Shown here: piece after piece, positions 16,214 through 26,123 of the stretch
Layout: each line of letters opens with the position of its first letter
Position numbering within the stretch: position 1 is the stretch's first letter
NCBI RefSeq assembly: GCF_002224125.1
Contig: NZ_NCSM01000054.1
Location: 1-64,000 of the forward strand
Direction: 5' to 3'
DNA length: 64,000 bases
Source of the DNA: Streptomyces sp. NBS 14/10
GTDB lineage: Bacteria; Actinomycetota; Actinomycetes; Streptomycetales; Streptomycetaceae
Made by a program: the position numbers and the translations under genes
The notes under the pieces: model-generated
The model's database searches: none
What the model was told of the DNA's origin: nothing
What the model saw: the letters and a program-made list of their open reading frames with translations, nothing else

Positions 16214-17202
16214 CGGTCCTGGTCCTCCGCCCGGGTCTGCAGGCTTAAGCCCACCAGGGCCAGCGCCAGGATGAGTACGGTCAGCACGGTCGACACCGCG
16301 GAGCCGTAGCCGACCTGCGTCTTCTCGAAGAAGCTCTGGAAGGAGAAGTACGAGGGGACGTTGGTGGCCCCGCCCGGCCCGCCCTTGGTCAGTACGTAGA
16401 CGGCGCCGAAGACCTTGAGCGCGGCGATGGTGCACCACAGCAGTACGACGTAGATCTCCGGGCGGATCTGCGGCAGCGTCACATGCCACAGCCGCCGCCA
16501 CCAGGAGGCCCCGTCCAGTTCGGCGGCCTCGTGCAGGGCCGGGTCGGCCCGCTGCATTCCGGCCATGAAGACCACCAGCGGAAAGCCGAGCTGGACCCAC
16601 ACCATCACGCCCATCACGCTGTAGAGCGCGAGATCGGGGTCGCCCAGCCAGTCGTGGCGGAGGGAGCCGAGGCCGACCGCGTTCAGCAGCTCGTTCAGGG
16701 CGCCGTTGTCGGGGGCGAGGATCCAGCTCCATACGATGCCGGCCACGGCGATCGGCAGCACCTGCGGGAGGTAGAAGCAGGCGCGCAGCACGGTCGCGAC
16801 GCGGGTGCCGATGTGCTTGGCGATGTAGTCGAAGAGCGCGGCGGCCAGGATCAGGCCGAGGGCGGTGGGGATCACCGCCATCGCCAGGACCATCGCGAGG
16901 CTGTGCCGGAAGGACTCCCAGAAGGCGGAGTCGTCGAGCAGTGTGCGGTAGTTGTCGAGCCCGGCCCAGGAAGGCGTGCCGACGCCCTGCCAGTGGGTGA
17001 AGCTCAGCCCCGTGTTCATCAGGAACGGGACGATGATGACGACGAGGAAGGCGAGGGCGCCGGGGATCAGGAAGAGCGCGTACGGGTACTCGCGGGGCGG
17101 CCGTCCCGCGCGCTTCGTTGGTTTGGCCGTGGTGTTGGCGGGTTTTGTGGTTCTGGTTCTCTTGATGCCGTCCGCGGATTTCACGCTTTCGGCGGGTTTC
17201 AT
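16210..17202 (-). CDS. Carbohydrate ABC transporter permease (MalF-like)
   Basis: 330-aa permease with a Lys/Thr-rich cytoplasmic N-terminus of about 40 residues, six helices and an EAA loop (HEAAELDGASWWRRLWHVTLP core). ATG 17202 overlaps the stop of the binding protein gene (ATGA), so the operon is tightly coupled: binding protein, MalF-like, MalG-like, LacI-like regulator. Confidence 0.93.
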   Translation of the reverse strand: MKPAESVKSADGIKRTRTTKPANTTAKPTKRAGRPPREYPYALFLIPGALAFLVVIIVPFLMNTGLSFTHWQGVGTPSWAGLDNYRTLLDDSAFWESFRHSLAMVLAMAVIPTALGLILAAALFDYIAKHIGTRVATVLRACFYLPQVLPIAVAGIVWSWILAPDNGALNELLNAVGLGSLRHDWLGDPDLALYSVMGVMVWVQLGFPLVVFMAGMQRADPALHEAAELDGASWWRRLWHVTLPQIRPEIYVVLLWCTIAALKVFGAVYVLTKGGPGGATNVPSYFSFQSFFEKTQVGYGSAVSTVLTVLILALALVGLSLQTRAEDQDR

Positions 17203-18503
17203 GTCTTCGGGGCGCCAGAGTCGTACGCCGTCTTCAGCGCGTCCAGATAGTCGTCGGGGTCCGTGCTGTCGGTGATCAGCTTCTGCGTCTCGGAGACGAG
17301 GGTGTCGTAGAAGCCGGACACCGGCCAGTCCGGGTAGAAGGCGAGCCCGTCGTTCTTGGCGAGCTTGTCGAAGTTCTCGATCAGGCTCTTGGACTGCGGG
17401 TCGGTGATCGCCGAGGAATCGGCGGCCACGGGCACGCCGCCCTTGTTGCCGAGGACGTTCTGGATGCCCTTCTTCATCGTGATGTCGATGAAATCGTAGG
17501 CGAGCTTCTTGTTCTTGGCGCCTTTGGGGACCACCCACAGATTGCCGCCGGAGCCGAGCGTCAGCTTGGAGCCGGGCCACAGGAAGGTGCCCCACTGGTC
17601 CTTCATCTCCGACTTGAAGCGGCCGAACCACCAGCTGCCGGAGAAGAACATCGGATACTTGCCCGAGATGAACGCCGTCCCCGCGTCCTCGGCCTTGGCG
17701 CCGCTGGTGCTCTTGGCGATATAGCCCTTCTTCACCCAGTCGGCGAAGGTCTCGGCGCCGTATGTCCAGGCCGCGTCATGGAAGTCGGGCTTGCCCTTGT
17801 AGAGCTCGTACGAGTCCACCCAGGAGCGGTCCGCTTTGCTGAGCGCCAGTTGGTAGACGTACTGGTGGGCGGGGTATTCGGCGCCCGCGTTCGCGAGTGG
17901 GGTGACGCCCTTGGAGGTGAAGGTGTCCAGGGCGGTGGTGAATTCCTCGAAGGTGGAGGGGACCTTCACCTTGTACTTGTCGAAGAGGTCCTTGTTGTAG
18001 AAGACCATCGTGTACTCGGCGTAATTGGGCACCCCGTACCAGTTTCCGGAGCCCATCACACCCTGTGAGTCGTACCGGCTGGTGGTCTGCACCCCGGCGC
18101 TCAGCGGTTTGTCCCAGCCGCGCTTGATGACCTCGGGCGTGAGATCGGTGAGCAGGCCCTGCTTGGCGGCCAGACCGGCCGTGGCGTTGCCCTTGTTGTA
18201 CTCCAGGAGGTCCGGGGCGTCGTTGGAGTTGAGCACCATCGAGGCCGTCTTCTGGATCTGTTCGAAGCCCTTCTCCTCGAACTTCACCGTGACGCCCGGG
18301 TGGCTCTTCTTGAACTCCTCGATCGCCTGCTTCCAGGCCGCGCCCATCGCGCCGTTCGGGGCCTCGTAGTGCCAGAGCTTGAGCGTCTTGCCGTCGCCTT
18401 CCCCGCTGTCCGAGCCGCACCCGGTGAGCGCCGCGGCTCCCACCAGGGCGGCGGCCAGGAGGGCTGCCGTCCGTTTCCGTGCCTTCTTCCGTGCCTTCAA
18501 CAT
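17199..18503 (-). CDS. Sugar ABC transporter solute-binding lipoprotein
   Basis: 434-aa extracellular binding protein of the CUT1 family. Lipoprotein signal with lipobox LTGC (Cys29) after a basic, hydrophobic leader; then the family fold, with LKLWHYEAPNG at the start and GVPNYAEYTMVFYNKDLF in the middle. The GGAGGCAG ribosome site precedes ATG 18503. A perfect LacI-type palindrome lies 40 bases upstream. The sugar is unknown; an abundance of Trp/Tyr in the C-lobe suits an oligosaccharide. Confidence 0.93.
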   Translation of the reverse strand: MLKARKKARKRTAALLAAALVGAAALTGCGSDSGEGDGKTLKLWHYEAPNGAMGAAWKQAIEEFKKSHPGVTVKFEEKGFEQIQKTASMVLNSNDAPDLLEYNKGNATAGLAAKQGLLTDLTPEVIKRGWDKPLSAGVQTTSRYDSQGVMGSGNWYGVPNYAEYTMVFYNKDLFDKYKVKVPSTFEEFTTALDTFTSKGVTPLANAGAEYPAHQYVYQLALSKADRSWVDSYELYKGKPDFHDAAWTYGAETFADWVKKGYIAKSTSGAKAEDAGTAFISGKYPMFFSGSWWFGRFKSEMKDQWGTFLWPGSKLTLGSGGNLWVVPKGAKNKKLAYDFIDITMKKGIQNVLGNKGGVPVAADSSAITDPQSKSLIENFDKLAKNDGLAFYPDWPVSGFYDTLVSETQKLITDSTDPDDYLDALKTAYDSGAPKT

Positions 18504-18543
18504 CCGCTGCCTCCGGGAGGGTTGGAGGGGTCACGCACGATCG

Positions 18544-18557
18544 TCGAAGCGCTTCGA
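18544..18557. promoter_or_regulatory. LacI-type operator upstream of sugar ABC operon
   Basis: Perfect 14-bp palindrome TCGAAGCGCTTCGA with the central CpG typical of LacI-family sites, 41 bases before the binding-protein start codon. Its cognate is presumably the shortened LacI protein at the end of the operon. Confidence 0.8.
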
Positions 18558-18644
18558 TGGAGGAAGGTAGGGGGCCGCTATGGGTACGTCAATGGCGTTG
18601 ACAAAATGACTAGGTGGATGCGGACCGTACGAGCACGACGACCG

Positions 18645-18884
18645 GTCGAGCCGGGCGTCGTCGGCCCGAGCCGGGCGCCGCTCGATTGCCACGTCGACCG
18701 CCCACTGGCCGATTTAGCGGCGCAGCGGGGCGGCGCTCGCGTCCGTCCGTGCCCGGCGCAGCGCTTCGGCGCGCGCGGCGTCGAACGCCGCGAGGGAGCC
18801 GGGTGCGATGAGCGCCACGGCCGCGCGAAGCGCTTCCGGTGTGCCGGTTGGTTGCTCGAGGACGTACTCCCGCGCACCGCTCAC
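18645..18884 (-). pseudogene. DUF6247-like gene interrupted by in-frame stop
   Basis: GTG 18884 with a good GGAGGTACGGC ribosome site opens a 56-codon frame (TPEALRAAVALIAPGSLAAFD) resembling the small DUF6247 proteins of Streptomyces. TAA at 18714-18716 stops it, but the same frame continues with IGQWAVDVAIERRPARADDA, which looks like the remainder of that family. I read this as a nonsense-mutated gene; a genuinely short 56-aa protein is the alternative. The family function is unknown, though members often sit beside toxin-like genes. Confidence 0.6.
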
Positions 18885-18969
18885 GCCGTACCTCCGAGCG
18901 GGGAGGCGGCGATCCCGGCCGTACTGGCCGCGTGCCACCCCCGCGCAACGCGAAAACGCGTGCGAGGCG

Positions 18970-20352
<1,383 letters not shown>

Positions 20353-20766
20353 GTCGGTGCCCGTGCCGGGCGCTCGGGCGGGTGCGGTGTCCGCCGTACC
20401 GCGCCGCCGGGCGGGTGTGGACGTGTCGTTCGCGGCGCGGGGCGCGGGTGCACCGCCGTCGGTGTGTGGCGCGGGGGCGGAGGCCGGTGGGTGGGGCGCC
20501 GTCGTGCCGTCGCCCGCGCGGGGCGCCGGCCCCTTGCGCGTACGGAGTGGCGCGCCGTCGCCCGCGCGCGGCGTCGCGGCAGGCGCGGCAGGCGCCGTAC
20601 CGCTCCGCGTACGGCGGACGGTCGGGGTCGGGACCACGGGCCTGGATGCGAGGAAGAGGATCACCCCTTTACGGTCGCGGGCGGGCCCGCGACCGGTCCA
20701 ACACCTGATGCGCGGCCATTCACGCACCCGTGTTGTGAATCCCGTGCGTGCTGTTGACTGCACCCC
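20353..20766. other. MFS/LysR divergent region with degenerate Pro-Ala repeats
   Basis: 414 bases between the chosen MFS start and the LysR start. The sequence is very GC-rich with direct repeats, e.g. GTCGTTCGCGGCGCGGGGC near 20199 and again near 20425. Read on the minus strand it stays open and encodes a Pro/Ala/Asp-rich segment, so part of it may be MFS coding sequence. The AT-richer last 100 bases (20660-20766) should hold the divergent promoters. Confidence 0.4.
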
Positions 20767-21789
20767 ATGCCCCAGGACATCGAGCCGCGCCTGCTGCGCG
20801 CCTTCGTCGCCGTCGCCGACGAGCTGCACTTCACCCGCGCCGCCGCGCGGCTGTACGTCGCCCAGCAGGCGCTCAGCCGGGACATCCGGCGGCTGGAGCG
20901 CGAGCTGGGTGTGGAGTTGTTCGTACGGACGACCCGGCAGGTGGCGCTGACCGCCGAGGCGGAGCGGCTGTTGCCTTACGCGCGGCGGGTGTTGGCGGCG
21001 CAGGAGGAGCTGGTCGCCGCGTTCGGGGGTGGTGGGGCGGGGGCCGGGCGGCCGTTGGTCGTGGATATCAGTGCGCCGATGTCCACCGGGAACGAGGTGC
21101 TGGCCGAGGCGCGCGGGCGGATCGCGCCCGAGGTGGAGCTCGTGGCGCACTTCCACAGCGGGCTGACCGGGGCCGCCGCCGAACTGCTCGCGGGGCGGCT
21201 GGATGTGTCGTTCGGCCGGGTCGGCGGGCTCGACCCGGCCGTGCTGGCGCGCCTGGACCACCAGCTGGTCCGCTACGAGCGGATGGCCGTGGTGCTGCGC
21301 GAGGACCACCCGCTCGCCCCGCTTCCCGAGGTCCCGCTGGGCGCGCTCGCGGGGGAGACGCTGTACGCGGCCGCGGGCAACGCCGCCACCGCCGAGTGGA
21401 CGGAGCTGGCCGCGCAGCTGTTCGCGGGGCGCGGCATCGTCATGGCCGAGCCGTTTCCGCAGATCGAGGGCGTCGAGGAGTTCACCCGGGTGGTGGCCAA
21501 GCGGCGCTGGTCGGTGCTGGCGAGCACGGTGTTCATCTCGATGCCCGGCACCGTGCTGCGCCCGCTGACCGGCCCCGTACCGCTGTCGCCCGTCTCCATG
21601 GTCTGGCGGCGCGGGCTGCGCCACCCGGGCCTGGACGCCCTGCGGGCGGCCGCGGCGGCGCTCGGGGCGGCCGGGGGCTGGCTCGACGCCCCGCCCGGCA
21701 GCTGGCTGCCGAGCCCGGAAGCGGCGGAGGCGGCGGCGGAGGCGGGGGAGGCGGTGGCAACCCTCACCACGCCCTCCGCTCCCGGGTGA
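20767..21789 (+). CDS. LysR-family transcriptional regulator
   Basis: 340-aa LysR regulator. The winged HTH is at residues about 6-65 (LLRAFVAVADELHFTRAAARL ... LSRDIRRLE), followed by the linker helix and an effector domain to about 300. The C-terminal ~35 residues are Ala/Glu-rich and look like a disordered tail. ATG 20767 has no obvious ribosome site. It is divergent from the MFS gene, the classical LysR arrangement, so it probably regulates that transporter. The narK gene follows 119 bases later behind its own GlnR box, so it is unlikely to be part of this transcript. Confidence 0.88.
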   Translation: MPQDIEPRLLRAFVAVADELHFTRAAARLYVAQQALSRDIRRLERELGVELFVRTTRQVALTAEAERLLPYARRVLAAQEELVAAFGGGGAGAGRPLVVDISAPMSTGNEVLAEARGRIAPEVELVAHFHSGLTGAAAELLAGRLDVSFGRVGGLDPAVLARLDHQLVRYERMAVVLREDHPLAPLPEVPLGALAGETLYAAAGNAATAEWTELAAQLFAGRGIVMAEPFPQIEGVEEFTRVVAKRRWSVLASTVFISMPGTVLRPLTGPVPLSPVSMVWRRGLRHPGLDALRAAAAALGAAGGWLDAPPGSWLPSPEAAEAAAEAGEAVATLTTPSAPG

Positions 21790-21796
21790 GAGCAAG

Positions 21797-21812
21797 GTTT
21801 CTTCCGCGTCAC
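21797..21812 (-). promoter_or_regulatory. GlnR box upstream of narK
   Basis: On the minus strand this reads GTGAC-N6-GAAAC, matching the Streptomyces GlnR consensus (GTNAC-N6-GAAAC). It lies 97 bases before the narK start, suggesting nitrogen control. Confidence 0.75.
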
Positions 21813-21908
21813 CTGCCGCCACAGCGCGGAAATCCGTACTTCCTACCGTCGTCAGGCAGCGAATCCGCGCACCAGCGGCGACATCCGAGCGAGATCTGTG
21901 GAGGCGTG

Positions 21909-23303
21909 ATGACTGCCCCGAACACCACCCCCGCACGCAAGGGGGGCCGCTGGATTGAACAGTGGGACCCGGAGGACGAGACCTTCTGGAACGAGAAGGG
22001 CGAGAAGATAGCCACCCGCAACCTCCTGTTCTCCATCCTCTCCGAGCACATCGGCTTCTCCATCTGGAGCCTGTGGTCGGTGATGGTCCTGTTCATGGGG
22101 CCGGAGTACGGGGTGGACCCGGCCGGGAAGTTCTTCCTGGTCGCGATGCCCACCCTGGTGGGCGCGATCCTGCGGGTCCCCTACACCTTCGCCGTCGCCC
22201 GCTTCGGCGGCCGCAACTGGACGATCGTCAGCGCGGCGCTGCTGCTGGTGCCGGCCGTCGTCGCCGCCGTGGTGATGAAGCCCGGCACCTCGTACACCAC
22301 CTTCATGGTCGTCGCGGCGCTCACCGGCGTCGGCGGCGGCAACTTCGCCTCCTCCATGACGAACATCAACTCCTTCTACCCACTGCGGAAGAAGGGCTGG
22401 GCGCTCGGCCTCAACGCGGGCGGCGGCAACATCGGCGTACCGGTCATCCAGCTGATCGGCCTGCTGGTCATCGGCACGGCCGGCGCGGCCCACCCGCGCG
22501 TGGTGCTCGGCGTCTACATCCCGCTGATCGTGGTCGCCGCGCTGCTCGCGGCGCTGTTCATGGACAACCTGGCGCCGGTACGGAACGACACGGGCGCGGT
22601 GAAGGAGGCGGCCAGGGACGCGCACACCTGGATCATGTCGGTGCTGTACATCGGCACCTTCGGGTCGTTCATCGGCTACAGCTTCGCCTTCGGGCTCGTC
22701 CTGCAGAACCAGTTCGACCGCACCCCGCTGCAGGCCGCCTCGTTCACCTTCATCGGCCCGCTGCTCGGCTCCCTCATCCGCCCCATCGGCGGCCGTCTCG
22801 CCGACAGCTACGGCGGCGCGCGGATCACGCTGTGGAACTTCGCCGCCATGTCCGTCGCGGCCGTGGTGGTCGTCTACGCCTCGGCGGAGAAGTCCCTGGC
22901 CGTCTTCCTCGTCGGCTTCATCGCCCTGTTCGTCCTCAGCGGGCTCGGCAACGGCTCCACGTTCAAGATGATCCCCGGCATCTTCCAGGCCAAGGCGGCC
23001 GCGCGGGGCCTTACGGGCGAGGCGGCCGCGACGTACGGGCGGCGGCTGTCGGGCGCCTCGATGGGGCTGATCGGCGCGGTGGGCGCGCTGGGCGGGCTCG
23101 GCATCAACCTGGCCTTCCGCCAGTCCTTCCTGAACGCGCACACCGGGACCCCGGCGTTCGTGTCCTTCCTGGCCTTCTACGCCCTGTGCTCCGCCGTAAC
23201 CTGGGCCGTATACCTCCGCGGCGCCCGGCCGACCGGCCGGATCGCCGCGGCGGGGACGGCTGAACCGCAGGGCGCGCGGCAGGCCGCGTACGCGGACGTC
23301 TGA
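21909..23303 (+). CDS. narK: NarK-type nitrate/nitrite transporter
   Basis: 464-aa MFS protein of the nitrate/nitrite porter family with 12 predicted helices. It carries both nitrate-signature glycine-rich segments (ALTGVGGGNFASSMTNINSFYP and GLGNGSTFKMIP; the first spans about 137-158). The N-terminus WDPEDETFWNEKGEKIATRNL is characteristic of NarK proteins. ATG 21909 has a GGAGG site four bases upstream. The next gene downstream encodes a NnaR-like nitrate-assimilation regulator, and both genes have GlnR boxes, consistent with nitrate uptake or nitrite export for assimilation. Confidence 0.93.
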   Translation: MTAPNTTPARKGGRWIEQWDPEDETFWNEKGEKIATRNLLFSILSEHIGFSIWSLWSVMVLFMGPEYGVDPAGKFFLVAMPTLVGAILRVPYTFAVARFGGRNWTIVSAALLLVPAVVAAVVMKPGTSYTTFMVVAALTGVGGGNFASSMTNINSFYPLRKKGWALGLNAGGGNIGVPVIQLIGLLVIGTAGAAHPRVVLGVYIPLIVVAALLAALFMDNLAPVRNDTGAVKEAARDAHTWIMSVLYIGTFGSFIGYSFAFGLVLQNQFDRTPLQAASFTFIGPLLGSLIRPIGGRLADSYGGARITLWNFAAMSVAAVVVVYASAEKSLAVFLVGFIALFVLSGLGNGSTFKMIPGIFQAKAAARGLTGEAAATYGRRLSGASMGLIGAVGALGGLGINLAFRQSFLNAHTGTPAFVSFLAFYALCSAVTWAVYLRGARPTGRIAAAGTAEPQGARQAAYADV

Positions 23304-23317
23304 GCCGTCTGAGCCGA

Positions 23318-23335
23318 GGCCGCCGTAAGGCGGCC
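23318..23335 (+). terminator. narK terminator-like hairpin
   Basis: 7-bp GGCCGCC/GGCGGCC stem closed by a GTAA tetraloop, 15 bases after the narK stop; no U tract. Confidence 0.55.
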
Positions 23336-23344
23336 GTACGCTCC

Positions 23345-23360
23345 GTTACACCCGGGAAAC
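23345..23360 (+). promoter_or_regulatory. GlnR box upstream of nnaR
   Basis: GTTAC-ACCCGG-GAAAC is an exact match to the GTNAC-N6-GAAAC GlnR consensus, about 97 bases before the next gene's start. It predicts GlnR control of the HemD-like regulator, as known for nnaR in S. coelicolor. Confidence 0.85.
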
Positions 23361-23456
23361 CTCCGCGAACCGTGACCGTCACCGGGGGGTCACAGGATGG
23401 CCGTCGAGATGAGGTCGCGGAGGGCGCCCATACGACAGCGGATCGGGACGAGAACC

Positions 23457-24680
23457 ATGCACCGAGACCACAACGCCGCGACCACGGCGGACGCGGCCGC
23501 GGCTGCCGCGACCACCCCCGACGTCGCCACGCCCGACGCGCCCGCGCCCGCCGCCATCGGGCCGCTCGCCGGGTTCACCGTCGGCGTCACCGCCGCCCGC
23601 CGCGCCGACGAGCTCGCCGCGCTGCTGCGGCGGCGCGGCGCGGCCGTCATGCACGCGCCCGCGCTGCGCATCGTGCCGCTCGCTGACGACGCGGAACTGC
23701 TCACCGCCACCAAGCAGCTGCTCGACCACGCCCCCGACCTGGTGATCGCGACCACCGCCATCGGCTTCCGCGGCTGGGTCGAGGCCGCCGACGGATGGGG
23801 CCTCGGGGACTCGCTGCTGGCCCGGCTGCGCGGCGCCCGGCTGCTGGCGCGCGGGCCCAAGGTACGGGGCGCGATCCGGGCCGCCGGGCTGACCGAGGAG
23901 TGGTACCCGGCGTCCGAGTCGCTGGCCGAAGTGCTCGACCGGCTGCTGGAGGAGGGGGTCGACGGCAGCCGGATCGCGGTGCAGCTGCACGGCGAGCCGC
24001 TGCCCGGCTTCGTCGAGTCGCTGCGCGCGGCGGGCGCGGAGGTGGTCGGCGTACCGGTGTACCGGTGGATGCCGCCCGAGGACATCGGCCCCGTGGACCG
24101 CCTCCTCGACGCGACCGTCGCCCGCGCCCTGGACGCCCTCACCTTCACCAGCGCCCCGGCCGCCGCGAGCCTGCTGGACCGGGCCGAGCGGCGTGGCATG
24201 CGCGACGAGCTGGTGGACGCGCTGCGCCACGATGTGCTGCCCGCCTGCGTCGGGCCGGTCACCGCGCTGCCGCTCGAGGCCCATGACATCCCCACCAGCC
24301 AGCCCGAACGCTTCCGCCTCGGCCCGCTCGTCCAGCTGCTGACCCATGAACTGCCGGGCCGGGTGCGGCCGTTGCCGGTCGCCGGGCGGCGCCTGGAGAT
24401 CCGTGGTCACGCGGTCCTGGTGGACGGCGAGCTGCGCGCCGTACCGCCGGCCGGTATGGCCCTGCTGCGCGCCCTGGCCCGCCGCCCGGGCTGGGTGGTC
24501 GCCCGCGCCGACCTGCTGCGCTCCCTGCCGGGCGCGGGGCGCGACGAGCACGCCGTCGAGACGGCCATGGCCCGCCTCCGTACGGCCCTCGGCGCCCCGA
24601 AGCTCATCCAGACGGTCGTCAAACGCGGCTACCGGCTGGCGCTGGATCCGGCCGCGGACACTAAGTACGCAGACGTGTGA
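23457..24680 (+). CDS. nnaR: HemD-domain/winged-helix regulator NnaR
   Basis: 407-aa fusion of a uroporphyrinogen-III synthase-like domain (about 35-285, e.g. VGVTAARRADELAALLRRRG, LTFTSAPAAASLL) and a C-terminal OmpR-type winged helix (about 300-400, ending QTVVKRGYRLAL). In S. coelicolor the corresponding protein co-activates nitrate/nitrite assimilation genes with GlnR; the HemD part is thought not to be the main heme enzyme. ATG 23457 follows GGGACGAG; an in-frame ATG at 23397 would add 20 residues. It sits just downstream of narK behind a GlnR box. Confidence 0.88.
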   Translation: MHRDHNAATTADAAAAAATTPDVATPDAPAPAAIGPLAGFTVGVTAARRADELAALLRRRGAAVMHAPALRIVPLADDAELLTATKQLLDHAPDLVIATTAIGFRGWVEAADGWGLGDSLLARLRGARLLARGPKVRGAIRAAGLTEEWYPASESLAEVLDRLLEEGVDGSRIAVQLHGEPLPGFVESLRAAGAEVVGVPVYRWMPPEDIGPVDRLLDATVARALDALTFTSAPAAASLLDRAERRGMRDELVDALRHDVLPACVGPVTALPLEAHDIPTSQPERFRLGPLVQLLTHELPGRVRPLPVAGRRLEIRGHAVLVDGELRAVPPAGMALLRALARRPGWVVARADLLRSLPGAGRDEHAVETAMARLRTALGAPKLIQTVVKRGYRLALDPAADTKYADV

Positions 24681-24829
24681 CCGGGCGCTGATCGGCCGCC
24701 TGGCCCGAACTCCCTTGTATCCATGGGGTGATGGGCGGCTCCGCGGGGGTTTCGGGCTCGGGCCGGGGCGGGCACTCTGGGACTGCGTGCATGTCCGCGA
24801 AGCGCTCAGCCCGAAGGAGTGACAGGAAC

Positions 24830-25420
24830 ATGGCGTCGGCGTCGGCCTACGACCTGCGGTTCGACTCCGGGCGGCTCTGTCTGGACCTGGTGGCCACGGT
24901 CGGCGGGCGGCTGAGCGAGGCGCCGGTCGAGCGGCTGGACGGGGTGGACCGGCTGAAGGCGTGGCTCGTCGACGCCGGTCTGGTGCCCCGCGGCACCGCA
25001 CTCGACATCGTCGACTGCGCCTGGCTCGCCCGCTTCCGCGCCGCCCGCGATCTGCTCCACCGCATCGTGCACAACGAGGTCGAGGGCCGCGCCGCGGGCG
25101 CCGACCTGGAGCGGGTGAACGCCCTGGCCGCCACCGCCCCGCCCGCCGTACGGGCCGTACGCACCACCGACGGCACCCTCGTGCGCAGACTCGCCGCCGT
25201 GCCCGACTGCGGCGCGCTGCTGGCGCAGGTGGCGCGGGACGCCGTGGAACTGCTCACCGACCCGGTGGCGCGCGGGCAGCTGCGGCAGTGCGAGGGGGAG
25301 ACCTGCTCGCTGGTCTACCTCGACACCTCGCGCGGTCGCCGCCGCCGCTGGTGCTCCAGCGAGGTCTGCGGCAACCGCGAGCGCGTGGCCCGGCACCGCC
25401 GCCGGGTCACCCGGGCCTGA
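24830..25420 (+). CDS. ABATE/CGNR zinc-finger protein
   Basis: 196-aa protein with an N-terminal ABATE-type domain (about 5-135) and a C-terminal CGNR zinc finger. The finger has CxxxxC in CEGETC, then WCSSEVCGNR and a basic tail ending RHRRRVTRA. The family is thought to be transcription regulators with a stress-sensing N-terminal domain; the ligand is unknown. ATG 24830 follows AAGGAG and AGGA sites. Isolated, with a sigma factor gene downstream. Confidence 0.88.
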   Translation: MASASAYDLRFDSGRLCLDLVATVGGRLSEAPVERLDGVDRLKAWLVDAGLVPRGTALDIVDCAWLARFRAARDLLHRIVHNEVEGRAAGADLERVNALAATAPPAVRAVRTTDGTLVRRLAAVPDCGALLAQVARDAVELLTDPVARGQLRQCEGETCSLVYLDTSRGRRRRWCSSEVCGNRERVARHRRRVTRA

Positions 25421-25601
25421 CCGAAGCAGCTGTCCGAGCCATCTGATGCCGCGTCAGCCCAGGTCGGACTAGCGGACATACGCGCGACAAGAATGCTGTA
25501 TAGCGCAATTGAGCGCACCTCGCGGCGTTTTTGTTGAACCTGGAAGTGTAACCGCACGTACCCCCTCGACCGCGCGGTGGGGATTACGCAAGGATGCTCC
25601 C

Positions 25602-26123
25602 GTGACCGAGAGGACGACACCGGACGACGCGCTCATGCGCGCGCTCTATGAAGAGCACGCGGGCCCGCTTCTCGCCTTCGTCCTGCGCCTGGTCGCGGGC
25701 GACCGGCACCGGGCGGAGGACGTGGTCCAGGAGACGCTCCTGCGGGCCTGGCGCAACGCCGACCAACTGCGGACCACCGGCGGATCGCTGCGCCCCTGGC
25801 TGGTGACAGTGGCCCGGCGCATCGTCATCGACGGTCACCGCGGCCGCCGGGCCCGCCCCCAGGAAGTGGACGCCGCACCGCTGCACGCCGTGCCCGCCGC
25901 CGACGAAATCGACCGGGCGCTGCGCATGATGACGATCTCCGACGCGCTCGCCGATCTCACCGATGCGCATAGGGAGGCGCTGGTCGAGACATACTTCAAG
26001 GGGCGTACGGTGAACGAAGCGGCTGAGGTGCTGCGCGTACCGCCCGGGACCGTGCGGTCCCGGGTCTTTTACGCGCTGCGTGCCCTGCGGCTCTCGCTGG
26101 AGGAACGGGGGGTTACGGCATGA
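25602..26123 (+). CDS. ECF RNA polymerase sigma factor
   Basis: 173-aa extracytoplasmic-function sigma factor. Region 2 (YEEHAGPLLAFVLRLVAGD ... AEDVVQETLLRAWRN) binds core and the -10 element, and region 4 (LTDAHREALVETYFKGRTV ... VPPGTVRSRVFYALRAL) binds the -35 element. GTG 25602 follows AAGGATG. Its stop overlaps the ATG of a zinc-binding anti-sigma gene (ATGA), the standard autoregulated pair. By position it may correspond to SigU of S. coelicolor, but I cannot confirm this. A GTAACC element at 25548-25553 could be an ECF-type -35. Confidence 0.93.
   Translation: MTERTTPDDALMRALYEEHAGPLLAFVLRLVAGDRHRAEDVVQETLLRAWRNADQLRTTGGSLRPWLVTVARRIVIDGHRGRRARPQEVDAAPLHAVPAADEIDRALRMMTISDALADLTDAHREALVETYFKGRTVNEAAEVLRVPPGTVRSRVFYALRALRLSLEERGVTA

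Noticed and set aside
18610..18948. Alternative small protein on the minus strand around 18.6-18.9 kb
   Set aside because: Arg/Pro-rich frame without a ribosome site; the GTG 18884 frame has a strong site and family-like sequence.
20748..21908. narK frame extended upstream through the LysR gene
   Set aside because: The open frame is a GC-bias effect; the conserved NarK N-terminus, ATG and GGAGG site are at 21899-21911.
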